From Mucilaginibacter rubeus (GTDB lineage Bacteria > Bacteroidota > Bacteroidia > Sphingobacteriales > Sphingobacteriaceae), in the NCBI RefSeq assembly GCF_014643835.1, contig NZ_BMKD01000003.1, forward strand, positions 62,001 through 126,000: a stretch of 64,000 nucleotides of DNA, read 5' to 3'. The notes under the pieces were generated by a model. It saw only the letters and a program-made list of their open reading frames with translations. It was not told the DNA's origin and did not search any database. The stretch's first letter is position 1. Each line of letters begins with the position of its first letter. Of the stretch, positions 24,712-33,594 are shown one piece after another. Both the position numbers and the translations under genes were made by a program.

Positions 24712-26346
24712 ATGGAACAAAACAATGCTAAGAACTACGGTACAGCCCTGTATACGCTGATTACCGTGTTTTTCTTTTGGGGCTTTTTAGCCGCCTCCAA
24801 CGGTATTTTCATACCTTTCTGTAAAGAGCACTTTCACCTTACCCAGTTCGAATCACAACTTATCGACTTTACATTTTACGGTGGATATTTTATCGGTTCA
24901 TTGATACTTTATTTTGCATCACAAGCCAGTAAAGTTGATATTATGAACAAGTTAGGTTACAAAAATGGTATCATTTTAGGCCTCGTTGTTTCGGCAGTTG
25001 GTGCATTGGCTATGATCCCTGCTGTAGCTTCGGGCGCGTTTGGTTTCATTTTGGCTGTATTCTTTATTATAGCTGTTGGTTTTTCGTTACAGCAAACAGC
25101 TGCAAACCCATTTGTTGTTGCATTAGGCCCCCCTGAAACCGGTTCAAATCGTTTAAACTTTGCAGGCAGTATCAACAACATAGGCGCTTTATTAGGCCCG
25201 GTAGTAGTAAGTGTGGTATTATTTGGTTCGGCAACCGCAAAAACTGCCGCTGCTGATGTTAAAATATCATCAATCAATAATCTCTATTACCTGTTAGCTG
25301 GCTTGTTCATTGCTGTTGCTTTGTTCTTTTGGTTTTCGAACCTGCCAAAGGTTACCAGCGATGAAAAGATCGAATCAAGCTCAAAAGCAAATACCCCATT
25401 GCTGGTGATGTTTGTAGCGTTTTGTTTGATACTTGCAGCCGACCCTATCAGCAAGGCTATAGGCATACCGAGCCAATATTTTGTATATGCGTCGTTAGCT
25501 ATAATCGTATTTACACTGATAGGTACCATTTTCGCCGCTAAAAAGAGTAAAGAAGGCTGGGGTGCCATGCAATACCCGCAGTTAATATTGGGTATGCTGG
25601 CTATATTTACTTACGTAGGTACGGAGGTTACTATTCAAAGTAATATGGGTTCATTATTAAAGACTCCGGAATTTGGTTCTTTTGCTGAGTCAGACATTGC
25701 TCCATATATCTCATTATACTGGGGTAGTTTGATGATCGGGCGTTTTGCCGGATCTATCGACGCGTTCAATCTTTCAAAATCGGTTAAATACGTTTTATAT
25801 ATTTTAATCCCGTTCCTCGCATTCGGCATAGTGCTGCTGGTAAATGTTTTCTCAGGCGCTAACGTAAGCCACTTGTACGCTTATGCAATTTGCGTGGCCA
25901 TCCTGATCGTTGCTTTCTTTATCGGTCAGCAAAAACCAACCCGTACCTTATCTGTACTTGGTTTGCTGGGCGTAGCGTTTATGCTTATCGGTTTATTTAC
26001 TACAGGTAAGGTGGCTACCTTTGCTTTTATCAGCGGTGGTTTATGCTGCTCTATCATGTGGCCATCAATCTTCTCATTAGCTATTACAGGTTTGGGTAAA
26101 TACACCAGCCAGGGCTCGGCATTTTTGATCATGATGATCTTAGGGGGCTCTATCATCCCGCCGCTGCAAGGTAAAATTGCCGACGGGGCAGGGAATGTTG
26201 TACCGGGGATGAGCGGTATTCACTTCTCGTACATCGTGCCTGTAATTGGTTTCGCATACCTTGCTTATTTTGCATGGAAAGTTAGCCACGAACTCCGTCA
26301 TCAGGGTATCGACCTTGACCACGTTGAAGTTAAAGGCGGACATTAA
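24712..26346 (+). CDS. Sugar MFS transporter, FHS (FucP-like) family
   Basis: A 544-residue major facilitator with 12 or more predicted transmembrane helices, related to the fucose/glucose/GlcNAc:H+ symporters. Typical features are [30 protein letters not shown] at the N-terminus, [48 protein letters not shown], and [31 protein letters not shown] in the C-terminal half. The family's substrate varies (fucose, glucose/galactose, GlcNAc). No catabolic gene is adjacent, so the sugar is unknown; the GH20 hexosaminidase in this window makes GlcNAc a possibility, but it is 24 kb away. Confidence 0.88.
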   Translation: MEQNNAKNYGTALYTLITVFFFWGFLAASNGIFIPFCKEHFHLTQFESQLIDFTFYGGYFIGSLILYFASQASKVDIMNKLGYKNGIILGLVVSAVGALAMIPAVASGAFGFILAVFFIIAVGFSLQQTAANPFVVALGPPETGSNRLNFAGSINNIGALLGPVVVSVVLFGSATAKTAAADVKISSINNLYYLLAGLFIAVALFFWFSNLPKVTSDEKIESSSKANTPLLVMFVAFCLILAADPISKAIGIPSQYFVYASLAIIVFTLIGTIFAAKKSKEGWGAMQYPQLILGMLAIFTYVGTEVTIQSNMGSLLKTPEFGSFAESDIAPYISLYWGSLMIGRFAGSIDAFNLSKSVKYVLYILIPFLAFGIVLLVNVFSGANVSHLYAYAICVAILIVAFFIGQQKPTRTLSVLGLLGVAFMLIGLFTTGKVATFAFISGGLCCSIMWPSIFSLAITGLGKYTSQGSAFLIMMILGGSIIPPLQGKIADGAGNVVPGMSGIHFSYIVPVIGFAYLAYFAWKVSHELRHQGIDLDHVEVKGGH

Positions 26347-26348
26347 TC

Positions 26349-26450
26349 TTTTTAGAGATTAGAGGTTGGAGATTAGAGGTTAGGCCTTTAATTTTCAACC
26401 TCTTTCTTTTTATAATAATTTTAACTAATCTCAAATCTCTAACCTCCGAT
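26349..26450. repeat. Inverted repeat built of GATTAGAGGTT words
   Basis: The left part reads TTAGAGATTAGAGGTTGGAG, then ATTAGAGGTTAGG. The right part (26422-26450) is AACTAATCTCAAATCTCTAACCTCCGATC, an imperfect complement (parts only are quoted as words: AACTAATCTC, AAATCTCTAACC, TCCGATC). Single arms of the same family occur at 27011-27046 and 28333-28360. Confidence 0.5.
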
Positions 26451-26455
26451 CACCG

Positions 26456-26911
26456 ATGACAAAACCCAGCTTCGATCAGATTTTTATGAACCTGGCCACT
26501 GATCTGGCCGAGCGGTCGCATTGTGTTAAGGCGCATGTGGGAGCGGTTTTAACGCGTGATACGCGGATTATTTCCATAGGCTATAACGGTCCGCCGGCTG
26601 GAACACATAATTGTGATGTGGAATGGCCCGAAACAGGTTGTGCGCGCGATTCAAAAGGCAGCTGTTCACTTGCCCTGCATGCCGAAGAAAACGCGATACT
26701 TTATGCGGTAAAAAATGGGGCGCGACTTGAAGGCGCTACGTTGTATACCACGCTGTCGCCATGTTTGCCTTGCGCAAGGCTCATCTATTCGGCCGGGATC
26801 ACCCAGGTTTATTATGATAAATCATATGCCGAATATAAAGGCTTAGCAAGCGATGAGGGAGTGGATTTTTTAAACAGGTTTGGGGTGAAAGCGGAGAAGT
26901 TTAACCGTTGA
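26456..26911 (+). CDS. Deoxycytidylate (dCMP) deaminase family protein
   Basis: A 151-residue zinc-dependent deaminase, predicted to convert dCMP to dUMP for thymidylate synthesis. The zinc/catalytic motifs are complete: LHAEENAIL (HAE) and SPCLPCARLI (PCxxC). The N-terminal region SFDQIFMNLATDLAERSHCVKAHVGAVL and GYNGPPAGTHNCD match the dCMP deaminase/ComEB branch rather than guanine or cytidine deaminases. It directly follows an inverted repeat and has its own terminator. Confidence 0.9.
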   Translation: MTKPSFDQIFMNLATDLAERSHCVKAHVGAVLTRDTRIISIGYNGPPAGTHNCDVEWPETGCARDSKGSCSLALHAEENAILYAVKNGARLEGATLYTTLSPCLPCARLIYSAGITQVYYDKSYAEYKGLASDEGVDFLNRFGVKAEKFNR

Positions 26912-26959
26912 TTTTTTGATTACGTTGATTTCGCTGATTAAATCTTATACATAAAATAG

Positions 26960-26998
26960 AAAAGCGCTATCGGGACTCTCCAATAGCGCTTTTTTTGT
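26960..26998 (+). terminator. Terminator after dCMP deaminase
   Basis: AAAAGCGCTAT (26960-26970) and ATAGCGCTTTTTTT pair around a 12-base loop that can itself partly pair. It ends in a T-run. It could also serve cmk transcripts from the other side. Confidence 0.8.
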
Positions 26999-27010
26999 AT
27001 CTGAAAGGAA

Positions 27011-27046
27011 AGCTAATCACCAATCTCTAACCTCTAATCACCAATA
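27011..27046. repeat. Single-arm copy of the CTCTAACCTCTAATC word repeat
   Basis: AGCTAATCACC-AATCTCTAACC-TCTAATCACC lies just beyond the cmk stop codon and matches the arms at 26349-26450. Confidence 0.4.
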
Positions 27047-27047
27047 G

Positions 27048-27725
27048 CTACTCCGCAATAAAGGGCTCAATATGGCTTATGGCAAACATCAATTGCTCAT
27101 CCTGGCTCAGGTCGGTGTTATCTAATATGATAGCATCTTCGGCGCGGGTAAGGGGGCTTTCCTCGCGGGTGGTATCCTGGTAGTCGCGGTGTGCCAGGTT
27201 ATCAAAAACCTCTTCCAAAGTAATGTTAGGGTTGGTTGGTAATAACTCTTTATAACGGCGTTCGGCGCGGATCTTTGGATCGGCAGTCATGAACAGTTTC
27301 ACCTGCGCATCAGGGAACACAACGGTACCAATATCCCTGCCATCCATAATAATGTTTTTGGAGCGGCCTAAACGCTGCTGCTGCCTTACCATGGCCGCGC
27401 GCACTTCTTTTATAGCAGCTACCGAGCTAACTTTATCAGCTACGTGCATCTGGCGGATCTCTTCAGACACGTCCTCTTCATTTAAGGTAATAAAGGTTTT
27501 ATAATTTTGCGTATGAAAATTAAGATGGATATTATGCAAGGCATCCGCTATCTGGGCATGATTTTCAAGATCAATGTTATGCCTTAAAAAGTATAAGGTT
27601 ACGGCACGGTACATAGCGCCGCTATCAACATAGATAAAATGAAGCTCTTTTGCTAAAGCTTTTGCCAGGGTGCTTTTCCCGCACGAAGAATAACCATCAA
27701 TGGCTACTACGATATTGTTGTTCAT
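27048..27725 (-). CDS. cmk: Cytidylate kinase
   Basis: Cytoplasmic (d)CMP kinase, 225 residues, supplying (d)CDP. It has the P-loop AIDGYSSCGKSTLAKALA near the start, YVDSGAMYRAVTLYFLR, IIMDGRDIGTVVFPDAQVKLFMTADPKIRAERRYKE (CMP-binding and LID arginine region), and DYQDTTREESPLTRAEDAIILDNT. The frame opens ten codons upstream, but MNNNIVVAIDGYSSCGKST is the expected start, so 27725 is used. It faces dCMP deaminase tail-to-tail, so both ends of dCMP metabolism are side by side, though convergently transcribed. Confidence 0.94.
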   Translation of the reverse strand: MNNNIVVAIDGYSSCGKSTLAKALAKELHFIYVDSGAMYRAVTLYFLRHNIDLENHAQIADALHNIHLNFHTQNYKTFITLNEEDVSEEIRQMHVADKVSSVAAIKEVRAAMVRQQQRLGRSKNIIMDGRDIGTVVFPDAQVKLFMTADPKIRAERRYKELLPTNPNITLEEVFDNLAHRDYQDTTREESPLTRAEDAIILDNTDLSQDEQLMFAISHIEPFIAE

Positions 27726-27785
27726 AGAGCTGCTAAAATAGCAAATTATTAGCAAATGGCCTGATAGCGGTAACTCAATAAGGCT

Positions 27786-27793
27786 TATTTTTG
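27786..27793 (+). promoter_or_regulatory. Candidate -7 box of the release-factor-like gene (TATTTTTG)
   Basis: TATTTTTG matches TAnnTTTG and ends three bases before the ATG at 27797, implying a leaderless or nearly leaderless transcript. Confidence 0.38.
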
Positions 27794-27796
27794 AAG

Positions 27797-28207
27797 ATGA
27801 ATTTTACAAAAGCCGATCTCCAAAAGGAAACGAGCTACAAAACATCAAGAAGCGGCGGGAAGGGCGGGCAAAACGTAAATAAGGTTTCGAGCAAGGTTGA
27901 ACTGTTATTTTCAATAGGTTCATCCGCTTTGTTTAACGATGAGGAAAAGCTGCTGCTAACCGAAAAACTGCAGAACAGGCTTAACAAAGATGGTTATGTG
28001 CAGGTAATATGCGATGAAGAACGAAGCCAGTATCTTAATAAAGAAAAAGCAATTGAAAGGTTAACATCGCTGCTAACAAAAGCACTACAAAAGCCCAAAG
28101 TGCGCAAACCCACCAAAGTAAGCAAAGCCGCCAAAACCGCAAGATTGGACAACAAGAAAATGCAATCGGTAAAGAAGGAGAATAGGAAAAATGATTTTGG
28201 GGAATAG
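27797..28207 (+). CDS. arfB: ArfB/YaeJ-like peptidyl-tRNA hydrolase (RF-1 domain)
   Basis: A 136-residue class I release-factor-domain protein lacking codon-recognition domains, like ArfB/YaeJ/ICT1. These hydrolyse peptidyl-tRNA on stalled ribosomes. RSGGKGGQNVNKVSSKVEL contains the catalytic GGQ. The C-terminal tail (from about residue 95) is strongly basic (KPKVRKPTKVSKAAKTARL..KKMQSVKKENRKN), as needed to enter the empty mRNA channel. I chose ATG 27797 over a TTG two codons upstream. It is divergent from cmk, with only about 70 bases between the two starts. Confidence 0.88.
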   Translation: MNFTKADLQKETSYKTSRSGGKGGQNVNKVSSKVELLFSIGSSALFNDEEKLLLTEKLQNRLNKDGYVQVICDEERSQYLNKEKAIERLTSLLTKALQKPKVRKPTKVSKAAKTARLDNKKMQSVKKENRKNDFGE

Positions 28208-28228
28208 TTAAGCGAACTCTCTAAAGCT

Positions 28229-28310
28229 ATGTCATTGCGCAGCGTGGCAATCGCATACTCTACAGAGTGGCAATGCTTCCGTGCGATTGCTTCGTTCCTC
28301 GCAATGACAT
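28229..28310. repeat. REP-like palindromic element (GTCATTGCG...CGCAATGAC)
   Basis: ATGTCATTGCG (28229-28239) and CGCAATGACAT (28300-28310) are perfect end arms. The interior has partly complementary GCAATCGCA and TGCGATTGC blocks plus CTCTACAGAG. This resembles a widespread bacterial repeat recognisable by GTCATTGCGAGGAACGAAGC. It lies between the convergent arfB-like and lpxR-like genes. Confidence 0.75.
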
Positions 28311-28362
28311 GATGGTTCAGGTAGCGGTTCTTCTAATCACTAACCTCCAACCTCTAATCTCT

Positions 28363-29322
28363 TTATTTAAACCTGTAAAACCCGGTAATTGATCCCCATT
28401 GATGCGAGCGGAACATTTCCTTAGTGTCTTTGGTATGGAATATAGCAGCTATATCAAAAGCGAAACGGCTGGTTGTAAAAGCTACACCTACCTGCTGGCT
28501 AAATATAAACGGTTTCTTTTCTGAAACAACTTCCAGGCTGTTTGGGTCGTCATGTTTGCGGAACAGGCTGCCTTGTATGGTTGCATCATAACCAACCAAA
28601 TTGGCTAAAGGCTTGTAGTAGAAAAAGATCTCGTGCTTGTGCAGTAATTTTTCCTCACCGCTGGTTGATACCGTACTTTGGGTACTGATGGAATTGAACA
28701 GCTGGTTGAAATTTCCTAGGCGTACCATACCCCCTGCACCAGCACCGGTAAATCCGTTACCCAGGTTGGCATATGAGCTAAAGCTCAGGTCGACCCATGA
28801 GGTACGGGCCAGCAGCTTATTATACTCGGCCGAAAGATTGAGCTCTACATCATTTTTGATCTGGTATTGCCAGCCGTTAAGTTTGTAAAAACCGAAAGTA
28901 TTGTGAATAAGCTTCTGAACAGGTTCGCCGCCCGCAGCCGGGCCTACCAGGCCTATCTGGGCACCAAGCTTCAGGTTACTTTCGTTTTTGTACAGTAAGT
29001 TAAGTGTTGAACCTATATAAGTATATGCAGCAAACGGCCTGTCAATATCAAAGGGACCGCGAACATAGCCCGATTGGGGGTTGAACATTTTTTGCCCTAA
29101 CTCAAATCCTAAAACTTTGTTTTGAAGATCGTTTTCGGTTGGTTTAACTGTAAGCGCTTTTCGGTAATAAAAGAAAATGCCATTGGTGTAATACCTGTCA
29201 GATCCCTGACCAAGGAATGAATCATTGTCAGTTTGGATACCAAATTCATGACCGCGGGTTTGTGCAAATAAACAGGTAGCGCTTAACAGGCATACCAGTG
29301 TTAAAAATAGTTTATTAGGCAT
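28363..29322 (-). CDS. LpxR-like lipid A deacylase family outer-membrane protein
   Basis: A 319-residue outer-membrane beta-barrel of the LpxR family (formerly DUF2219), which removes the 3'-acyloxyacyl group from lipid A. It has a signal peptide (PNKLFLTLVCLLSATCLFA|QT), then FGIQTDNDSFLGQGSDRYYTNGIFFYYRKAL, containing the conserved N-D-F and YTNG active-site motifs, and alternating barrel strands to a terminal ..GFYRFK. The terminal residue is not aromatic, though the preceding strand is. Deacylase activity is a family prediction. It is monocistronic; a single-arm word repeat lies just after its stop. Confidence 0.83.
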   Translation of the reverse strand: MPNKLFLTLVCLLSATCLFAQTRGHEFGIQTDNDSFLGQGSDRYYTNGIFFYYRKALTVKPTENDLQNKVLGFELGQKMFNPQSGYVRGPFDIDRPFAAYTYIGSTLNLLYKNESNLKLGAQIGLVGPAAGGEPVQKLIHNTFGFYKLNGWQYQIKNDVELNLSAEYNKLLARTSWVDLSFSSYANLGNGFTGAGAGGMVRLGNFNQLFNSISTQSTVSTSGEEKLLHKHEIFFYYKPLANLVGYDATIQGSLFRKHDDPNSLEVVSEKKPFIFSQQVGVAFTTSRFAFDIAAIFHTKDTKEMFRSHQWGSITGFYRFK

Positions 29323-29513
29323 TGGGGTTTATATAGTATAATAGTATATATGTGCGCTAATATATAAAAAACCCGATGCAAATAAAGCAGTTATAAATTT
29401 AGGGAATGTTACAGTTTGAAATTTGGTTGATGAGAAAGAAATGAATTAGGGTTTTACTAAAAATAAAACGAAATTTAAAAGGCAAATCAAACAACCCATA
29501 ATACCATATTTAT

Positions 29514-29945
29514 ATGAACGTGCAGCAGCAAACCGAAGAGTATATTGCCAGCCAACCCGAACCCAAACGTGGTGATATGCAAATTTTACATAAACATATA
29601 CTTCAAATATTACCGGGATGTAAGCTATGGTTTGAGGATGGCAGAAACGCTGAAGGCCGGATTGTTAGCAACCCTAACGTGGGATATGGATCTTACACCA
29701 TAAAATATGCTAACGGAACAACCCGCGAGTTTTTTCAGGTTGGTATGAGCGCCAATACTACGGGGATTTCTATCTACATACTTGGTATTAAGGATAAAAA
29801 ATATTTACCCCAAACATATGGAAAAGAAATAGGCAAAGCGAGCGTGACAGGGTATTGTATTAAGTTCAATAATTTGAACGATATAAACATTGATATACTT
29901 GAAGCGGCAATAAGGGATGGGGTTGAGATTACCAATGAAAATTAA
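29514..29945 (+). CDS. DUF1801 domain-containing protein
   Basis: A 143-residue cytoplasmic protein of the DUF1801 (YdhG-like) family, of unknown function and with an iron-chaperone-like fold related to frataxin. Visible family features are the N-terminal helix TEEYIASQPEPKRGDMQILHKHILQILPGCKLWFEDG and the strand region GYGSYTIKYANGTTREFFQVGMSANTTGISIYILG. It is monocistronic between lpxR-like (divergent) and lon (convergent), with a shared hairpin terminator downstream. Confidence 0.75.
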   Translation: MNVQQQTEEYIASQPEPKRGDMQILHKHILQILPGCKLWFEDGRNAEGRIVSNPNVGYGSYTIKYANGTTREFFQVGMSANTTGISIYILGIKDKKYLPQTYGKEIGKASVTGYCIKFNNLNDINIDILEAAIRDGVEITNEN

Positions 29946-30012
29946 ACTTCAAGCCGGGGATTCTATTTTAAGTTGGGCGTTATGTTTCGATACCTTGTCA
30001 TGAAGAACTTCT

Positions 30013-30059
30013 AAAACAAAAAAGTTTTACAGCGTGTAACTGTAAAACTTTTTTGTTTT
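30013..30059. terminator. Bidirectional terminator between the DUF1801 gene and lon
   Basis: A perfect 20-base stem (arms 30013-30032 and 30040-30059) with a seven-base loop. Each arm begins or ends in AAAACAAAAAA/TTTTTTGTTTT, giving U-tracts in both directions. Confidence 0.9.
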
Positions 30060-30080
30060 ATGCCGGGAAATAGCCCCGCT

Positions 30081-32555
30081 TTAATTAATGGCTGTTTTTT
30101 CGTCTTCTTTAACGGTAAGATTTATTGGATTTTTAACCTTTTCGTTAAGCAGGGCTAGGGTTATCACATCTCTCATATCGGTAACGTAATGAAAGCTAAG
30201 GTCTTTGATGTAATCTTCCTTAATTTCCAGAATGTCTTTTTGGTTTGATTTGCATAGGATGATCTCTTTTATGTTGGCACGTTTTGCAGCCAGGATCTTT
30301 TCTTTGATACCGCCTACAGGCAAAACCCGACCGCGGAGGGTGATTTCGCCCGTCATGGCCAAATTGGGCTTTACTTTACGCTGCGTAAATGCCGAAACCA
30401 GTGCTGTAAGCATGGTAACACCTGCCGACGGGCCATCTTTAGGCGTAGCGCCTGCCGGTACGTGTACATGCACATCCCACTGATCAAACAGTTTAGGGTT
30501 GATGTCAAAATCGGCAGCGTGGGCGCGCAGGTAAGCGAGGGCAATAGTTACCGATTCTTTCATTACATCGCCAAGGCTGCCTGTAAGTGTTAAGCGGCCT
30601 TTTCCGGGGCTTAAACTGGCTTCAATAAACAGGATGTCGCCGCCTACAGAAGTCCAGGCCAGGCCCGTAACAACGCCTGCAACATCATTGCCTTCATAAA
30701 GGTCTTTATCAAAAATAGGTGCGCCCAGTATCTTTTCGATATCTTTTTTACTTACAACACTGTTGTAAGGCTCTTCCAAAGCTATGTTCTTAGCCACGCC
30801 GCGCACAACCGATCCAATCTTTTTCTCCAGTGAACGTACCCCCGATTCGCGGGTGTAATCAACTATCACCTTTTCGATCACATCTGCTTTAAGGCTTACA
30901 TCTTTTATTTTTAAGCCATGTGCTTCGCGCTGTTTAGGTACAAGGTGTTGCTTTGCTATCTCAATTTTTTCTTCAATGGTATAGCCGTTCACTTCAATGA
31001 TCTCCATCCTGTCTAACAAGGCAGGCTGGATCGTGCTTAGCGAGTTGGCGGTAGCAATAAACATCACGTTTGAAAGGTCGTAGTCCATTTCAACATAATG
31101 ATCAGAAAAAGTGCCGTTTTGCTCGGGGTCAAGTACTTCAAGCAGGGCAGATGAAGGATCGCCCCTGAAATCGTTGCCTACTTTATCTATCTCATCCAAA
31201 ATAAATACCGGGTTTGATGCGCCCGCCTTTTTTATCGACTGGATAATGCGGCCCGGCATAGCACCAATATATGTTTTACGGTGGCCCCGGATCTCCGCTT
31301 CATCGCGGATTCCGCCCAATGCCATGCGCACGTATTTACGGCCCAAAGCTTTGGCTATTGATTTACCTAACGATGTTTTACCAACTCCCGGAGGGCCAAC
31401 CAAACAAAGAATAGGCGCTTTCATGTCATGCTTCAACTTAAGCACAGCCAGGTATTCAATAATACGTTGTTTTACCTTATCCAAACCAAAGTGATCTTTA
31501 TCAAGGATCCTTTGCGCACGCTTAAGGTCGAAGTTATCTTTGGTAAACTCGTTCCATGGTAAATCAAGCAACAGTTCAAGGTAATTGATCTGAACCGAGT
31601 AATCGGCTGCTGCAGGATTGGTACGGCTCAGTTTTTCAAGTTCTTTGTTAAAATGATCTTTGACTTCTTTTGCCCATTTCTTTTTGATGCCACGCTGGCG
31701 CAGGCTTTCAATTTCCAGGTCGGGTGTATTGCCGCCCAGCTCTTCCTGTATAGTTTTTAGCTGCTGGTTAAGGAAATAATCCCTTTGCTGTTTGTCAAGG
31801 TCAACACGTACTTTGGTCTGGATCTGGTTTTTTAATTCCAGCATTTGCAGGTCGAGCGTTAAATGCTCAAGCACAAGGTTAGCACGTTCGCGCAGGTTGG
31901 CAATTTCAAGCAGGTGTTGCTTAGCGGTCATATCAGCGTTCATATTTGATGATATGAAGTTGATCAGGAACGATGTGCTTTCGATATTGCGGATTGCGAT
32001 CCCTGCTTCACTCGGGATATTTGGCGAAAGCTGGATAATATTCATGGCCATATCCTTAATGGATGATACCATGGCTTTAAACTCTTTATCTTCCTTGATT
32101 TTTATCTCATGAAAGGGTTCAACTGTGGCTTTTATATAGGGTTCGCTCTGTACTTCTTCTTTTAAATAAAAACGTTTTTTGCCCTGGATGATAACGGTGG
32201 TGTTACCATCAGGCATTTGCAGCATTTTTATAATGAGTGCTATAGTGCCAACTTTGTTAAGCTGGTTAAAAGTAGGGTCTTCAATCCCCACATCCTGTTG
32301 CGAAACCACCCCAATCATGCGGCTGCCTTTATTGGCATCGCGGATTAGTTTTATTGATTTATCCCTGCCAACTGTAATTGGGATCACAACACCCGGGAAA
32401 AGTACAGTATTGCGCAAGGGTAAAATAGGCATTACATCGGGCAGTTCCTCATTATTCATCTCTTCTTCATCTTCCGATGACATTAGCGGGAAAAATTCTG
32501 AATCCTCGTTTATAACCGGTAAAGCATTTTTAAAATCAAACGGATCGAAATTCAT
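30081..32555 (-). CDS. lon: ATP-dependent protease Lon
   Basis: Cytoplasmic AAA+ serine protease that degrades misfolded and regulatory proteins; 824 residues, normal length. It has an N-terminal LON substrate-binding domain (PDVMPILPLRNTVLFPGVVIPITVGR), a coiled-coil linker, Walker A GPPGVGKTSLGKSIA, Walker B VFILDEIDKVG, and a C-terminal protease domain with PKDGPSAGVTM (catalytic Ser) and GGIKEKILAAKRA (catalytic Lys). An acidic N-terminal extension (SEDEEEMNNEELPD) precedes the domain. No CIRCE-like operator is seen upstream; a small inverted repeat CCTGTAAT..ATTACAGG lies 37 bases before the start. Confidence 0.96.
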   Translation of the reverse strand: MNFDPFDFKNALPVINEDSEFFPLMSSEDEEEMNNEELPDVMPILPLRNTVLFPGVVIPITVGRDKSIKLIRDANKGSRMIGVVSQQDVGIEDPTFNQLNKVGTIALIIKMLQMPDGNTTVIIQGKKRFYLKEEVQSEPYIKATVEPFHEIKIKEDKEFKAMVSSIKDMAMNIIQLSPNIPSEAGIAIRNIESTSFLINFISSNMNADMTAKQHLLEIANLRERANLVLEHLTLDLQMLELKNQIQTKVRVDLDKQQRDYFLNQQLKTIQEELGGNTPDLEIESLRQRGIKKKWAKEVKDHFNKELEKLSRTNPAAADYSVQINYLELLLDLPWNEFTKDNFDLKRAQRILDKDHFGLDKVKQRIIEYLAVLKLKHDMKAPILCLVGPPGVGKTSLGKSIAKALGRKYVRMALGGIRDEAEIRGHRKTYIGAMPGRIIQSIKKAGASNPVFILDEIDKVGNDFRGDPSSALLEVLDPEQNGTFSDHYVEMDYDLSNVMFIATANSLSTIQPALLDRMEIIEVNGYTIEEKIEIAKQHLVPKQREAHGLKIKDVSLKADVIEKVIVDYTRESGVRSLEKKIGSVVRGVAKNIALEEPYNSVVSKKDIEKILGAPIFDKDLYEGNDVAGVVTGLAWTSVGGDILFIEASLSPGKGRLTLTGSLGDVMKESVTIALAYLRAHAADFDINPKLFDQWDVHVHVPAGATPKDGPSAGVTMLTALVSAFTQRKVKPNLAMTGEITLRGRVLPVGGIKEKILAAKRANIKEIILCKSNQKDILEIKEDYIKDLSFHYVTDMRDVITLALLNEKVKNPINLTVKEDEKTAIN

Positions 32556-32922
32556 TATTATATTTTGTAGAATAAAACGTCATGTTGTCAGCCTGTAATA
32601 TAGTATCCACTTCAATTACAGGTTAAATTGCGATTATCAATCGCACATAACAATGGTTCAAGAGCTGTGCCAAGTTACGATAATAAATAACAACAATTAA
32701 TCTGGTGATTTAACGTACTGGGTATATGTTTGTTACAAATTTGTAAAACGAATTGTAAATAAATAAGATTTTATTGGTAAAGATGAAAAAAAGTCATAGT
32801 ATCGCTGTGCTTAATTTATTTGTAGGTGTAAAAATTTTTACACAAAACCACAATATGGCATAATAATTTAGGGTATTAATAGTTAATATTATACCATTTT
32901 TGTTTTACCAGTAATCCGTTTA
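32556..32922. other. Divergent lon-TPR intergenic region with palindromes
   Basis: An AT-rich 367-base region without a gene. It holds CCTGTAAT/ATTACAGG (32592-32599 and 32615-32622), a small hairpin TGCGAT/ATCGCA (32629-32645) and a perfect 18-base palindrome GTGTAAAAATTTTTACAC (32826-32843). The first two are close to lon and the last is about 80 bases before the TPR gene. All could be operators, but none is identified. Confidence 0.5.
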
Positions 32923-33573
32923 ATGAAGTTATCAGTTATCCTGCCCCTTCTGATCATGTCTTCGCTCGAGTCGGCTATAGCGCAAAACGCTTATGTACGG
33001 CTCGGCCAGCAGGCGCTTATGGATGGCGATTTCCGTTCGGCGGTGTCACACCTGGAAAAGGCGTGCATAACTGATTCAACAAATGCAAACGCTATGTGGA
33101 TGCTGGGCTACTCATACTACCACAGCGATAACTACAAAAAATCGATACTGGCATATACCAAGGTAATTGCCGTAAAGCCGGCCGATGCAACAGCTTATTA
33201 TTACAGGGCAAGGGCAAAAAGCTACCTGGGGAGAGACAGCCAGGCTTCGGCGGCGGATAAGGAATTGTACCTGTTAGGCGCTATTGTGGATCTTACAAAG
33301 GCCATTTCTATTAACAGCGATCTCAGGGATAACAAATACTACCAAAACAGGGGCATAGCTTACCGCGACTACGGTATGTTTAAATTGCAGGCGACATCTC
33401 GTTTTTATGACAAAGCAAGGGGAATAAACTCGTTAAAGGCTTCAGTTGCCGATCTGGAAAAAGTACTGGCAGATAACCCGGGCCGCATGGACATTTCCGC
33501 ACTGATCGATCAGTCAAAAGAGAAACTCATCCAGGCTACTACAGGGGTTAATACTTTAGTGAAGCAGCACTAA
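32923..33573 (+). CDS. Exported tetratricopeptide-repeat protein
   Basis: A 216-residue protein with a signal peptide (KLSVILPLLIMSSLESAIA|QN). It has at least two to three TPR units: LGQQALMDGDFRSAVSHLEKACITDSTNANAMWMLGYSYYHSDNYKKSILAYTKVIAVKPADATAYYYRA shows the canonical 34-residue spacing with G, Y, A and P positions. A later unit contains AIVDLTKAISINSDL and a final one DLEKVLADNPG. TPRs mediate protein-protein contact; the partner is unknown. It is probably periplasmic and single-gene. Confidence 0.75.
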   Translation: MKLSVILPLLIMSSLESAIAQNAYVRLGQQALMDGDFRSAVSHLEKACITDSTNANAMWMLGYSYYHSDNYKKSILAYTKVIAVKPADATAYYYRARAKSYLGRDSQASAADKELYLLGAIVDLTKAISINSDLRDNKYYQNRGIAYRDYGMFKLQATSRFYDKARGINSLKASVADLEKVLADNPGRMDISALIDQSKEKLIQATTGVNTLVKQH

Positions 33574-33594
33574 AATCCGGTTAAACTTTCTCTT

